Source: a virus. Taken from it: 21,103 nucleotides of DNA. A program made the translations under genes and the position numbers. Location: positions 1-21,103 of IMG/VR virus record IMGVR_UViG_3300030090_005454; one strand, 5' to 3'. The notes beneath the pieces are model-generated. The model had not been told where the DNA came from, did no database searches, and saw only the letters and a list, made by a program, of their open reading frames with translations. Every line of letters begins with the position of its first letter. Positions within the stretch are counted from its first letter, which is position 1. This document shows positions 1-7,698 of the stretch, one piece after another.

Positions 1-1015
1 TATTGTATTTACCTTCTAAGAATACGCCAAGACTCTTATTTAACCTCCACCCAAAGATAAGGCCTGCACCGTAATCTAACCATTGCCCCCCTTCAGTGGT
101 TTCAAAGTAAGAATACTCATCGTCTGTCTTAAGATGATAAGGCATTACGCTCACCCAGTTGTGCATCCAAAATTCCTTAGAGTACTTGTAGTAGTCATAC
201 CCTACAACTAAAGAGTAATTCCATACACTCGGAAGCTCGCTTCTTTTCCTAGCAACATAGTCGTTAATAACTTGAGGTATAACAACCTGCTCCCATACAT
301 CGACGCTATTAGCTACAAGTGTACCGTCAGGGGCAAAGTATTCCCCACCTTGTACGTCTACAGTATAACCTTCTTGTAAAGCAAGGCTTGTGTAATGTAT
401 GTTGTTGTTTGATAACACCCACTCTTCCAAAGGATTATATCCGTATGGTTCAGATATACGCTGAGCCACTCCAATATTAAAACTAAGACGGTCATTTGCA
501 TTGAGTCTTAATCTTTGAGATCCCTCAAAATATTCTACATCAGCAAAACCATCTTGCAGGTATTCAGCTTTAGCTATCCAGTTTTTAGCTACGTATCGTA
601 AGAAATAATCTTGATCTAAAAAGTTTCTACCCTGCTGTCTACGCCAGTCAGCTTCAAACAAAAACTCAAATCCTTTTACTCTACCTATAGTAGCAGCATC
701 ACTGTATGACTTTTCTGTACCATCATAGAATACGTTAGCTCTGTTTTCGTAACCAAACCTAGCAATCTTACGAACACCTGCTGTAAAAGAATAATCAAAA
801 GGAGTTTCTAATACATCCGTTTGCAGTCCATTAGTGACAGAATAAATATTGTCATCAGCTACAGAGTTACCCCCACTAAAAGCTGTGTAGAATGTAGCAA
901 ACTTAAATGTCTTTTTTAGAGTCTGTCCTTTTGCTTCTATCGATGTACCTAGCATAAACACTAGGATCATTATAGCAATATAAATTATTGGAGTAAGATC
1001 TCTTTTATGTGTCAT
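1..1015 (-). CDS. Putative outer-membrane beta-barrel protein, C-terminus beyond window
   Basis: An open frame runs leftward from an ATG at 1015 off the window edge, giving 338 residues of an incomplete protein. The start is basic and then hydrophobic (residues 1-31, ending near IEAKGQ), which looks like a Sec signal peptide. The rest has alternating polar and aromatic residues and short turns (FATFYTAF, YSLVVGYDYYKY, GAGLIFGWRL), as expected for beta strands of an outer-membrane barrel. No family was recognised. The start overlaps the stop of the preceding 49-residue gene by one base (TGATG), so it is probably co-translated with that gene and with the T9SS cargo gene further upstream. A surface location is inferred; receptor modification, attachment of the neighbouring cargo or superinfection exclusion are all possible. 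Confidence 0.72.
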   Translation of the reverse strand, partial: MTHKRDLTPIIYIAIMILVFMLGTSIEAKGQTLKKTFKFATFYTAFSGGNSVADDNIYSVTNGLQTDVLETPFDYSFTAGVRKIARFGYENRANVFYDGTEKSYSDAATIGRVKGFEFLFEADWRRQQGRNFLDQDYFLRYVAKNWIAKAEYLQDGFADVEYFEGSQRLRLNANDRLSFNIGVAQRISEPYGYNPLEEWVLSNNNIHYTSLALQEGYTVDVQGGEYFAPDGTLVANSVDVWEQVVIPQVINDYVARKRSELPSVWNYSLVVGYDYYKYSKEFWMHNWVSVMPYHLKTDDEYSYFETTEGGQWLDYGAGLIFGWRLNKSLGVFLEGKYN

Positions 1016-1164
1016 CACACTTCGAATCCAAGGTTTAATATCATAAATCTAAACTTACTTCCGTAGCTTACTTCTAATACTGTAAGCGTTCCTAGCCTAA
1101 AAGAAAGCTCGTACACTTCTTTTTTGTTTCCAGCGTTCCAGCTGTTTATCCAATTAATCTTCAT
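1015..1164 (-). CDS. Small protein of 49 residues, unknown function
   Basis: The ATG at 1164 overlaps the TGA of the 824-residue gene (ATGA, 4 bases), and its own TGA overlaps the ATG of the barrel gene by one base. This coupling on both sides is the main reason to believe it. The product begins MKINWINSWNAGNKKEVYEL, lacks a signal peptide, and looks like a short beta-rich cytosolic polypeptide. No homolog is recognised. Confidence 0.55.
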   Translation of the reverse strand: MKINWINSWNAGNKKEVYELSFRLGTLTVLEVSYGSKFRFMILNLGFEV

Positions 1165-3635
1165 GATTTAATAATTTTCTTTTTAATAATTCTAGAGTTG
1201 TATTGTATTACCACTTCGTACACACCGTTAGAAAGATGTGAGAGGTCTATAGTCTTGTTAGAAGTTTGTATAACAACTTGACCTAAATAGTTATACAAAG
1301 ACACCACCGCAGTTGATGGAGCTTGTATGTATAGCAATCCGCTTGTTGGGTTTGGGTATACATTATATATATCATCTATGTCGTATACACCTTGTGGCCA
1401 ACCTTGCTCACAGTACGAGTAAAGATCTACGCATGTTTCATCCCATGCAACCTCACAACAGTATGGGTCGATGTCTATAATCCAAGCATAACAACCATCG
1501 TTAAGCCAGTACGGTTCACCAGGCCCACCTATACATCCTGCATCATATAAGCAAGCTTCTTCATCAGAAGTATTTGCTAACTCATTGTAATTAAAAGCAT
1601 TAGGGTCCATACAGTCGACCAATACTTCAATACACGAGCCGTTGTCTGTATTAGCCATTTCATCATAATTAAGGGCAGTGCTATCAGTACAGCCATAAAT
1701 GTAAGGAATACAACTAAAATCTTCTGTGTTAGCGGATGAGTTATAGTTAAGCATGCTAGGGTCAGTACACCCATAAACGTAAGGCTCACAATTAGTAGGG
1801 TCATATTCGGCATTTGCAGCGGGATTATAATTAAACATAGTATTGTCGGTGCATCCATAAACAAAAGACTCGCATTCCCCGTCATCAATATTTGCATTAG
1901 GATCATAGTTGTAAGCTCCTGGATCCATGCAGCCATATATATAAGGTATACAGCTATCATCATCCACATTTGCAGATGGTAAATAATTATACGCTAAAGA
2001 ATTCATACATCCCAATACCACGGGAACGCAACCTTCATTATCTACATTTGCCTCTTCGTTATAGTTAAAAGCATCTTGATCCATACATCCAAATACAGCT
2101 ATTGTTTCACAGCTACCGTCATCATAGTCAGCTTCATAACCTTGAGTGTAATACTCTAAGTAACCAGCCTGTGCACATCCAGCTTGGTAATAACAACTAC
2201 CATCTTCTGTGTTTACGTTAGGATTGTAATTTTGAGCAGTCTCATCTAAACATCCATAGGTATATGGCTCACAGTAATTACCACATCGTAAGTATGGTGT
2301 ATATACCTGATCAGGGTCTATAGGATCTAACCATGGATTAGTTCCTTTTTCAAATACTATGTTGCCGTTAGGACTAATCAGTTTAAAACCACATTGTGAT
2401 ACGTCAGTACTTGTTCCACCTTCACCAAAGAAACTGCCAAACTCTACTTCATAAAACTTAAACTCTACGTGCGTTTGAGAGCTTACTGTTATATCATAGA
2501 ATGCTTGTTCTTCTGTGCAGGTAAATGCACCAATAGGTTCACCATCTTGCACAACACCTAGATAAGATCCATCCCAACCATCACCACCTCCGTCAAATAG
2601 CATAAGCGTGTATTCACACTCAGGAATGTAATCCATAATATTTGCCTCTGGATCATAGTTAAATGCATTCTCGTTAAGACATCCTGGAACAGCAGGAGTT
2701 ACACATAAATTAGAGTCATTATTTGTAGCAAGAGAATTAAACTCTAAGTATTCTGGATCTAAACATCCAAACGGAGGGTTGTCTGGGGGGCAGGGGTTTA
2801 GTAAGTTCGGTTCACTAATAGCCTCGTATCCGTAGTCAGGATTCTGACCTTCGAATGGTAGTATGCTGTATATCGTATTACCACACTCTGTATACACAAG
2901 AACGTCTCCATCGGTAAACCCTCCTGTTGTAGATCCTGCAAGTCCGTCTCCAAACGTGTCGTATATGTTAAAGGTAAACTCTACTCCAAGAGGTATGCAA
3001 TATTCTGTTGTTACAGTAAGTCCTTCTGTTTGGTAAAAACCTACATCCTCACTAGCTAATACTACTGGTATGCTGTCTGTAGTAACTATCTCCCAGCTTG
3101 TTTCAAACGATGAATATGTATCTGCCGTAATACTTACATACACTTTTTGTGTAAATAGATCCCCACATTCTGACACCTCACCATACTGACAAGACTCTCC
3201 AAACTCACTTTCTATACCAGCAAAAGGATTGTAGTTTGTAGCCAAAGAATCTAAACAACCTATACCGCAGTTAGGGTTTTCAATAATTAATGTATCCATA
3301 ATCTCACCAGGAGACTCTACTATAAAGTAATATTCATCATTTGATACAGGTGAAGAAGACACCCCTCCATAAAAACTATTGAAAAACCACTGACCGTATG
3401 GGACAAACTGTAAGTCGTCTAAGTCGTCACCTCTGTAAAATCCTATTGGCTCGCAACCAGGAGTAGAAGGCTCCCACATAACTTGTAGTTGACCTTGGTT
3501 TGGTGCAAATGGAAAACAATCAATCTGGCCTTGAAGACCTTGAACACCACAAGGTAAAGGAGGCAGACTGTCTATAGGTGGTTGAGCAAAAACTAAACAC
3601 GGTAAAATAAAAAGCGCAAATAAAAGTTTCTTCAT
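1161..3635 (-). CDS. Large secreted protein with T9SS C-terminal sorting domain and GCxD cysteine repeats
   Basis: 824 residues. The N-terminus (MKKLLFALFILPCLVFAQ) is a clear Sec signal peptide cleaved near residue 18. Two beta-rich segments with DGxGDGW/YDTFGDGL motifs lie near residues 160-250 and 340-430. About a dozen repeats of the type GC(L/M/T)DxxAxNYxxxANxxDGSC start near residue 127, seven of them in tandem from about 515 to 695. A Cys-rich element (DPYCCEVAWDETC) lies near 715-741. The last 70 residues (YPNPTSG, LYNYLGQ, LSNGVYEV, then a basic KKKIIKS end) match the type A T9SS sorting domain that sends cargo across the outer membrane of Bacteroidetes. The protein should therefore be displayed on or released from the host surface through host machinery. 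A TAnnTTTG box sits just before the start. The exact role (adhesin, receptor mask, exclusion factor) is unknown. The C-terminal call is confident; finding it among phage genes is unusual. Confidence 0.9.
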   Translation of the reverse strand: MKKLLFALFILPCLVFAQPPIDSLPPLPCGVQGLQGQIDCFPFAPNQGQLQVMWEPSTPGCEPIGFYRGDDLDDLQFVPYGQWFFNSFYGGVSSSPVSNDEYYFIVESPGEIMDTLIIENPNCGIGCLDSLATNYNPFAGIESEFGESCQYGEVSECGDLFTQKVYVSITADTYSSFETSWEIVTTDSIPVVLASEDVGFYQTEGLTVTTEYCIPLGVEFTFNIYDTFGDGLAGSTTGGFTDGDVLVYTECGNTIYSILPFEGQNPDYGYEAISEPNLLNPCPPDNPPFGCLDPEYLEFNSLATNNDSNLCVTPAVPGCLNENAFNYDPEANIMDYIPECEYTLMLFDGGGDGWDGSYLGVVQDGEPIGAFTCTEEQAFYDITVSSQTHVEFKFYEVEFGSFFGEGGTSTDVSQCGFKLISPNGNIVFEKGTNPWLDPIDPDQVYTPYLRCGNYCEPYTYGCLDETAQNYNPNVNTEDGSCYYQAGCAQAGYLEYYTQGYEADYDDGSCETIAVFGCMDQDAFNYNEEANVDNEGCVPVVLGCMNSLAYNYLPSANVDDDSCIPYIYGCMDPGAYNYDPNANIDDGECESFVYGCTDNTMFNYNPAANAEYDPTNCEPYVYGCTDPSMLNYNSSANTEDFSCIPYIYGCTDSTALNYDEMANTDNGSCIEVLVDCMDPNAFNYNELANTSDEEACLYDAGCIGGPGEPYWLNDGCYAWIIDIDPYCCEVAWDETCVDLYSYCEQGWPQGVYDIDDIYNVYPNPTSGLLYIQAPSTAVVSLYNYLGQVVIQTSNKTIDLSHLSNGVYEVVIQYNSRIIKKKIIKS
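1551..2090 (-). repeat. Seven tandem coding repeats, GCxDxxAxNY type
   Basis: Seven contiguous units of 21-26 residues encode GC-D--A-NY---AN-DDGSC-like sequences in the T9SS cargo gene. Each unit has conserved cysteines at both ends and an acidic loop resembling calcium-binding repeats. The units are diverged at DNA level, so they are old protein repeats rather than recent duplications or a CRISPR array. Confidence 0.85.
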
Positions 3636-3639
3636 ACGG

Positions 3640-3647
3640 CAAAGATA
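3640..3647 (-). promoter_or_regulatory. Possible -7 box TATCTTTG for the surface cassette
   Basis: Read leftward, TATCTTTG matches the Bacteroidetes TAnnTTTG element and ends four bases before the ATG at 3635. If used, the transcript would start at or next to the ATG, so it would be nearly leaderless. No clear TTTG -33 element is visible upstream. Confidence 0.4.
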
Positions 3648-3654
3648 TTAATTG

Positions 3655-4791
3655 TTATGGAACATATTTTTCACCTAAAAGTCTACCTAAGTTCTGAGCT
3701 TTTATTTTAGTTATGTCTTTATTTATAACTCCAAACGCTGCTATATAAGATCCTACATCTGCCGCTGGCTTAGAAAATGAATATGTAAGCGAAGTTAAAT
3801 TTCCTATTCTACCAAAAGCTCCAAATTGAAACTTAAACCCAGCCTGGTTATCAAAACCACTAGATCCAAAACCAAATCCAATGACATTTTCAATTAAGTC
3901 TACAGGCTCATGACCTATTTGCTCTCCGTTTTGATTGAATACATAAATCTCACCAATAGAGTCTCTATATATAACATGCACAAAAGGTTGACCAGCTGCA
4001 GCTGTTTGAGAAAGGTCTGACTCTTGATAATCAAGTTGAAAAGTAAGGTTGTTGCTAGAGTCTCTATCATAAATCTTAAGATCATTATCTTCAAACTCTA
4101 TAGCAGGTCTATACATATTAGGTTGAAAGCTATTGTCAGCAAACCCTGTCTCCCAGGCACCAGCGGCTGCAGAGTCTGGCGTTAAAATAGATGTAAGGTT
4201 AGATGTAAGAGCAGGAGGAACCGATGCGTTAAAGCCTGTTTCATATGCAAAGACTTGATATATAGCAAAGGGTCCATTACCAGATTCATAATTAGAACCA
4301 TAGGTTTGATCATATGCCGCTTGATTAGCACCTGGGCTAGGACCAAGTTCAGCAGAAACACCAAATTGCGTACCACGAAAAGATAAAAATTGAGAACCAG
4401 TAGAGACATTAGAGTCTTTAAATAAGATAGCACCCGTTGTTGAAAACGGATTGTCAGCATCATCGGTGTCAAAAGTTGGATGCCGTTCACCAATTGTGTT
4501 TTTGACATTATAACTTGTACCCAGAGTTCCATTGTTAGTCCACTCTGTAACATCAGCTCCATTAGTAAACCCTTGCCCATCAGCTTGGAAAGCTACCTCT
4601 GCATCTGCAAGTAGAGTTTCTAAATCAACAGCATTATTAGGTGAAGACAAACTAAGTCCTTGAGGTTTGTTTACCTCAAGTTTGGTAACGCCTCTTTCTA
4701 GCGAAGAGGTAAGGGTTGCTAAAATATCAGTACTGGAGCTAAATGATAAATCTACATTTTTCCTTTTAGGTGTTGTAAAATTTATAGCCAT
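3655..4791 (-). CDS. Putative virion protein with concanavalin/LamG-like jelly-roll domain
   Basis: 378 residues, no signal peptide. The middle part has the pattern seen in LamG/concanavalin A-like phage and surface proteins: ADGQGFTNGADVTEW, then NNGTLG, RHPTF, and GAILFKDSN followed by aromatic beta strands. The end (LGRLLGEKYVP) resembles the C-terminal helix that often closes this fold. The ATG overlaps the stop of the preceding 133-residue gene by one base (TAATG), and the portal gene lies just upstream, so a structural role such as a tail-side, fibre or decoration protein is likely. Domain assignment is by eye. Confidence 0.6.
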   Translation of the reverse strand: MAINFTTPKRKNVDLSFSSSTDILATLTSSLERGVTKLEVNKPQGLSLSSPNNAVDLETLLADAEVAFQADGQGFTNGADVTEWTNNGTLGTSYNVKNTIGERHPTFDTDDADNPFSTTGAILFKDSNVSTGSQFLSFRGTQFGVSAELGPSPGANQAAYDQTYGSNYESGNGPFAIYQVFAYETGFNASVPPALTSNLTSILTPDSAAAGAWETGFADNSFQPNMYRPAIEFEDNDLKIYDRDSSNNLTFQLDYQESDLSQTAAAGQPFVHVIYRDSIGEIYVFNQNGEQIGHEPVDLIENVIGFGFGSSGFDNQAGFKFQFGAFGRIGNLTSLTYSFSKPAADVGSYIAAFGVINKDITKIKAQNLGRLLGEKYVP

Positions 4792-5192
4792 TATGCATCG
4801 TAATCTGTGATATCAGCATTAACAGTGAACTGACCAAAGAACCAAGTTTGATAAAAAGATGTAGCTGATTTAAAAGACTGTATGTCATACACATAGCTCC
4901 CCTCTTGTATATTATCCATAGCTATAACACCTCCTTCAATAGTTAAAGTACCATCAGCAGCTCCAGTTGCTGTAAGACCTCCTGGTATTCCAGCCGAACT
5001 TAAAACAACATTATCTCTACTGGATCTATCAGTAGATGTTCTAACATCTATATTAAATGTATAATTACCAGGGCCGATATCAACAGCATCTCCATTTGAA
5101 TCTTTAACAGTAACAGTAAAAGAAAAATTATCGCCCTTACGAACAGTAATGTCAAGCTCTTGAGCTATATCTAAATTTAATGTAGTTGCCAT
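4791..5192 (-). CDS. Small beta-rich, probably structural phage protein
   Basis: 133 residues. The pattern DITVRKGDNFSFTVTVKDSNG, a YTFNIDVRTS strand, an EGGVIAMDNIQEGSYVYDI stretch and a closing FFGQFTVN strand suggest an Ig-like beta sandwich, as in small baseplate or neck-associated proteins. It starts two bases after the portal stop codon begins its last base (1 base gap) and shares one base with the next gene. Co-expression with the portal is near certain; the exact virion role is not known. Confidence 0.6.
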   Translation of the reverse strand: MATTLNLDIAQELDITVRKGDNFSFTVTVKDSNGDAVDIGPGNYTFNIDVRTSTDRSSRDNVVLSSAGIPGGLTATGAADGTLTIEGGVIAMDNIQEGSYVYDIQSFKSATSFYQTWFFGQFTVNADITDYDA

Positions 5193-5193
5193 T

Positions 5194-7647
5194 TTACTCT
5201 GATAATAATTGTGTTATAGTTTGTTCTAAAGGATCTTCTGGTTGGTCCTGCAGCTCACCCCTCCTATCTCTTCTTTGAGATATTAACTTTGACTGCTGAA
5301 CGGCTTGCTTCGTAACACGCTCATCTTTTCTATCTTCTTTAAGAACCTCAAGCTTTTCTTTAAACTCCTGATCGTCAGTTTTAAATCCTAACGTAGCCTG
5401 AGCTCTAATTATCTCTATCTCTTTACGTTGCTCGTGGGCTATTTTACTTACCTCTATTTCTGCTTGAGCTTTAGCTTGAATCTTTTGCATTTCAATCTGA
5501 GCTTCAGCTTGCATTTTTTGAGCTTCCATTTGCTGCTTCATCTGCTCAGCTTGCATGGCCATTTGTTGCTGCTGTTGTTGCATAGCCATCTGCTGCTGTT
5601 GTTTGGTCGCTTGCCTCTTTTTTCTTCTAACCATCAAAAGCCTTTGAGCCTGATTAACATCTTTAAGATCTCGTATGGCTAATACATCTTCTAGATCTAT
5701 TTCCTGCTGACCTAAAGAAACTTGTATCATTTGCTCTAGCGATTGCTTGTCTTGAGCCTCCATATCTTTTACAACCTTAACGCCAAAATTGTACATCGAC
5801 AAATCATTAAAAGAAGATAAAACGCTCATATTGTTTTCACCTATAGCGTTAGCATAAACCCTATATACGACAGACTCCTCAGGTAATATTTGCAAACACT
5901 TAACAACGTCTGAGCAAACCTTCTTGTATAAAACCATAGAAGCATTAGTAATGTTATAAATAGCGTTATTGCTAGCTTGCATGGCTTGTTCTCTAACTCC
6001 AACTAAAGAATCTGATTTAGGCGTTGAAGCATCCATAACTTCATTAATACCTGTAGCGTCTCTGATTAAACGTAAGTAATGGTTGTACAATCCTATAAGC
6101 TCGTTGATGTTTCTGATACTGTTGCCTATCTCACGAACTGGAGGGTTTTGGAATCCTCCTTCTGGATTTTTACTTCTGTAGTAAAACACCCCAGTCTGTT
6201 CGTATATATCGTGCAGGTCTAGCGGTTGTAGTTCACCGCCTTTACCTAGCTGCACGTTTTCTAAACCTTCAATATCAATAATAAGACCGTCAGGTTTAGC
6301 TTTTGCAATAGACTGTTGAATTTTAAGATGTGTTATTTGAAGCATATCAGCAAACCCTATACAGCTATCAACTAATGACTTAGGACACATTTCTTGCATG
6401 TTTACTGCAACACAAGAATAAGACATCTTAGCTCTAGAAATATCATGAACATTTTTAGGAATGTTCTTTTTTCTACCATAGTCAAATAAATAATCACACC
6501 CTAAAACGTAACTACCACCATATACAGTTTCTACATTCATCTGATGAGCAGTCCTGTCATAAACAGATCCATGCTTTTCTTTATAGGAATAACCTTTATA
6601 GTAGAAACCAGAATTACCGTGCTTACTTTCTTTTTCTTCAAAGTGAATACAGTCAACAGCAAGGAACTCAAAGTCTAATACGTCAACCATATAGTCGTCA
6701 TAACCATAAGTGGTTTTACCTTTTATGTTATCGTAAAAAGTGTAGTTTAACGAAGATGAATTATTACCGTCTCTACCAGCTGCGTTATGTGCAATTTTTT
6801 CATATTGCTTTTCTGTAAGCTGATCTCCAGCTAATCTTTTTAGCTCAGCTATTGTAATCTTTTTAATATGGCCCGCATACACAAGATCGTTCATTCCAGG
6901 ATCTTCTGTCTGACTGTGAATAAACATCACAGGGTCTACATAATTAGTAGAAATACCATAGTTAGGATCGTTGTTTCTTTTAACAACTGCCATACCGCAA
7001 GTCACAAGATCATTAACGCACCTTCTAAGTATATCGTCATTAAAGTCGTTCCACTCAAGAGTCATCATAGTGCCTATCTGAGCAGCTATCTCTGCATCAG
7101 TCTTTATACTTGTACCCATGAAGATTTCAGCCTCTTCTAAAGTTTCTGGTATTTCGTTTGGATCTCCATTTATTTCTAATCCATTCTGCTTGAGTTTCAT
7201 TAACTCCTTCTTAGCTAAAACAGAAGCTTCAACCTTTTTCTTTTCTGCGTCTTTTTCAGAAGATGATAATGGATCAATAGCCTCAACATTGGGTTGAGGG
7301 TTTCTTGAAAGAATGTTGTTTACAACAATTTTAGCAAACTTAGGTAAGATAGGTACAGGAGTGTAGTCAAGATTTAAAAGTGTTCCAGAATTACCATTTG
7401 GGTCGAGAGAAGTTAAAAGTTTTTTATATGGAGTTGTATCTTGAGTACCGTTTGCGTACTTTCTACTTCTAGTAAATGTATCTTTTTTAGTCCTGTATAT
7501 AGAACGTGAATCCGCTCCACTCCCCCATTGGTTTTCAATAGCTTTTGCATATTGAAGACCGTACTCCTGCATAGACTTTTCTTCTGCTGGCGCTAACGGA
7601 TTTGGAAAACCTTTAGGTGAATTACCCTTTTTATTACTACTGTACAT
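5194..7647 (-). CDS. Phage portal protein
   Basis: 817 residues. The portal forms the ring at the capsid vertex through which DNA is packaged and ejected. The sequence has portal-like features: an early FAKIVVNNILSRNPQPNVEA segment, LRRCVNDLVTCGMAVVKR and YVDPVMFIHSQTEDP in the stem/wing region, and RDATGINEVMDASTPKSDS near residue 540. The last 150 residues form a long Gln/Met/Lys-rich coiled coil, with runs of glutamine near 670-700. Length and pattern recall portals of crAss-like phages of Bacteroidetes (from memory). It lies directly after TerL in the same direction, the usual order, and has a TATATTTG box in the gap before it. Confidence 0.82.
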   Translation of the reverse strand: MYSSNKKGNSPKGFPNPLAPAEEKSMQEYGLQYAKAIENQWGSGADSRSIYRTKKDTFTRSRKYANGTQDTTPYKKLLTSLDPNGNSGTLLNLDYTPVPILPKFAKIVVNNILSRNPQPNVEAIDPLSSSEKDAEKKKVEASVLAKKELMKLKQNGLEINGDPNEIPETLEEAEIFMGTSIKTDAEIAAQIGTMMTLEWNDFNDDILRRCVNDLVTCGMAVVKRNNDPNYGISTNYVDPVMFIHSQTEDPGMNDLVYAGHIKKITIAELKRLAGDQLTEKQYEKIAHNAAGRDGNNSSSLNYTFYDNIKGKTTYGYDDYMVDVLDFEFLAVDCIHFEEKESKHGNSGFYYKGYSYKEKHGSVYDRTAHQMNVETVYGGSYVLGCDYLFDYGRKKNIPKNVHDISRAKMSYSCVAVNMQEMCPKSLVDSCIGFADMLQITHLKIQQSIAKAKPDGLIIDIEGLENVQLGKGGELQPLDLHDIYEQTGVFYYRSKNPEGGFQNPPVREIGNSIRNINELIGLYNHYLRLIRDATGINEVMDASTPKSDSLVGVREQAMQASNNAIYNITNASMVLYKKVCSDVVKCLQILPEESVVYRVYANAIGENNMSVLSSFNDLSMYNFGVKVVKDMEAQDKQSLEQMIQVSLGQQEIDLEDVLAIRDLKDVNQAQRLLMVRRKKRQATKQQQQMAMQQQQQQMAMQAEQMKQQMEAQKMQAEAQIEMQKIQAKAQAEIEVSKIAHEQRKEIEIIRAQATLGFKTDDQEFKEKLEVLKEDRKDERVTKQAVQQSKLISQRRDRRGELQDQPEDPLEQTITQLLSE

Positions 7648-7672
7648 GTATTTTTAATAAGCGCATTATTTG

Positions 7673-7680
7673 CAAATATA
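7673..7680 (-). promoter_or_regulatory. Possible -7 box TATATTTG before portal gene
   Basis: Read leftward, TATATTTG sits in the 51-base gap between the TerL stop and the portal ATG at 7647, about 25 bases before the start. It matches TAnnTTTG. No good -33 element was seen, so it could be an internal promoter or chance. Confidence 0.4.
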
Positions 7681-7698
7681 CTAAACGTATGATTATCA

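Noticed and set aside
1577-1969. Open frame of 130 codons on the - strand inside the T9SS cargo gene
   Set aside because: It lies in another frame of the repeat region and mirrors the repeated codons; the product is a Met/Leu/Ile-rich artefact.
1551-2090. Regularly spaced repeats resembling a CRISPR array
   Set aside because: The period is of protein repeats in an open frame with diverged DNA sequence, not identical repeats with unique spacers.
5428-5682. Hydrophobic 84-codon frame on the + strand, a possible membrane protein
   Set aside because: It is antisense to the Gln-rich coiled coil of the portal; Leu and His runs are the complement of Gln and Met codons.
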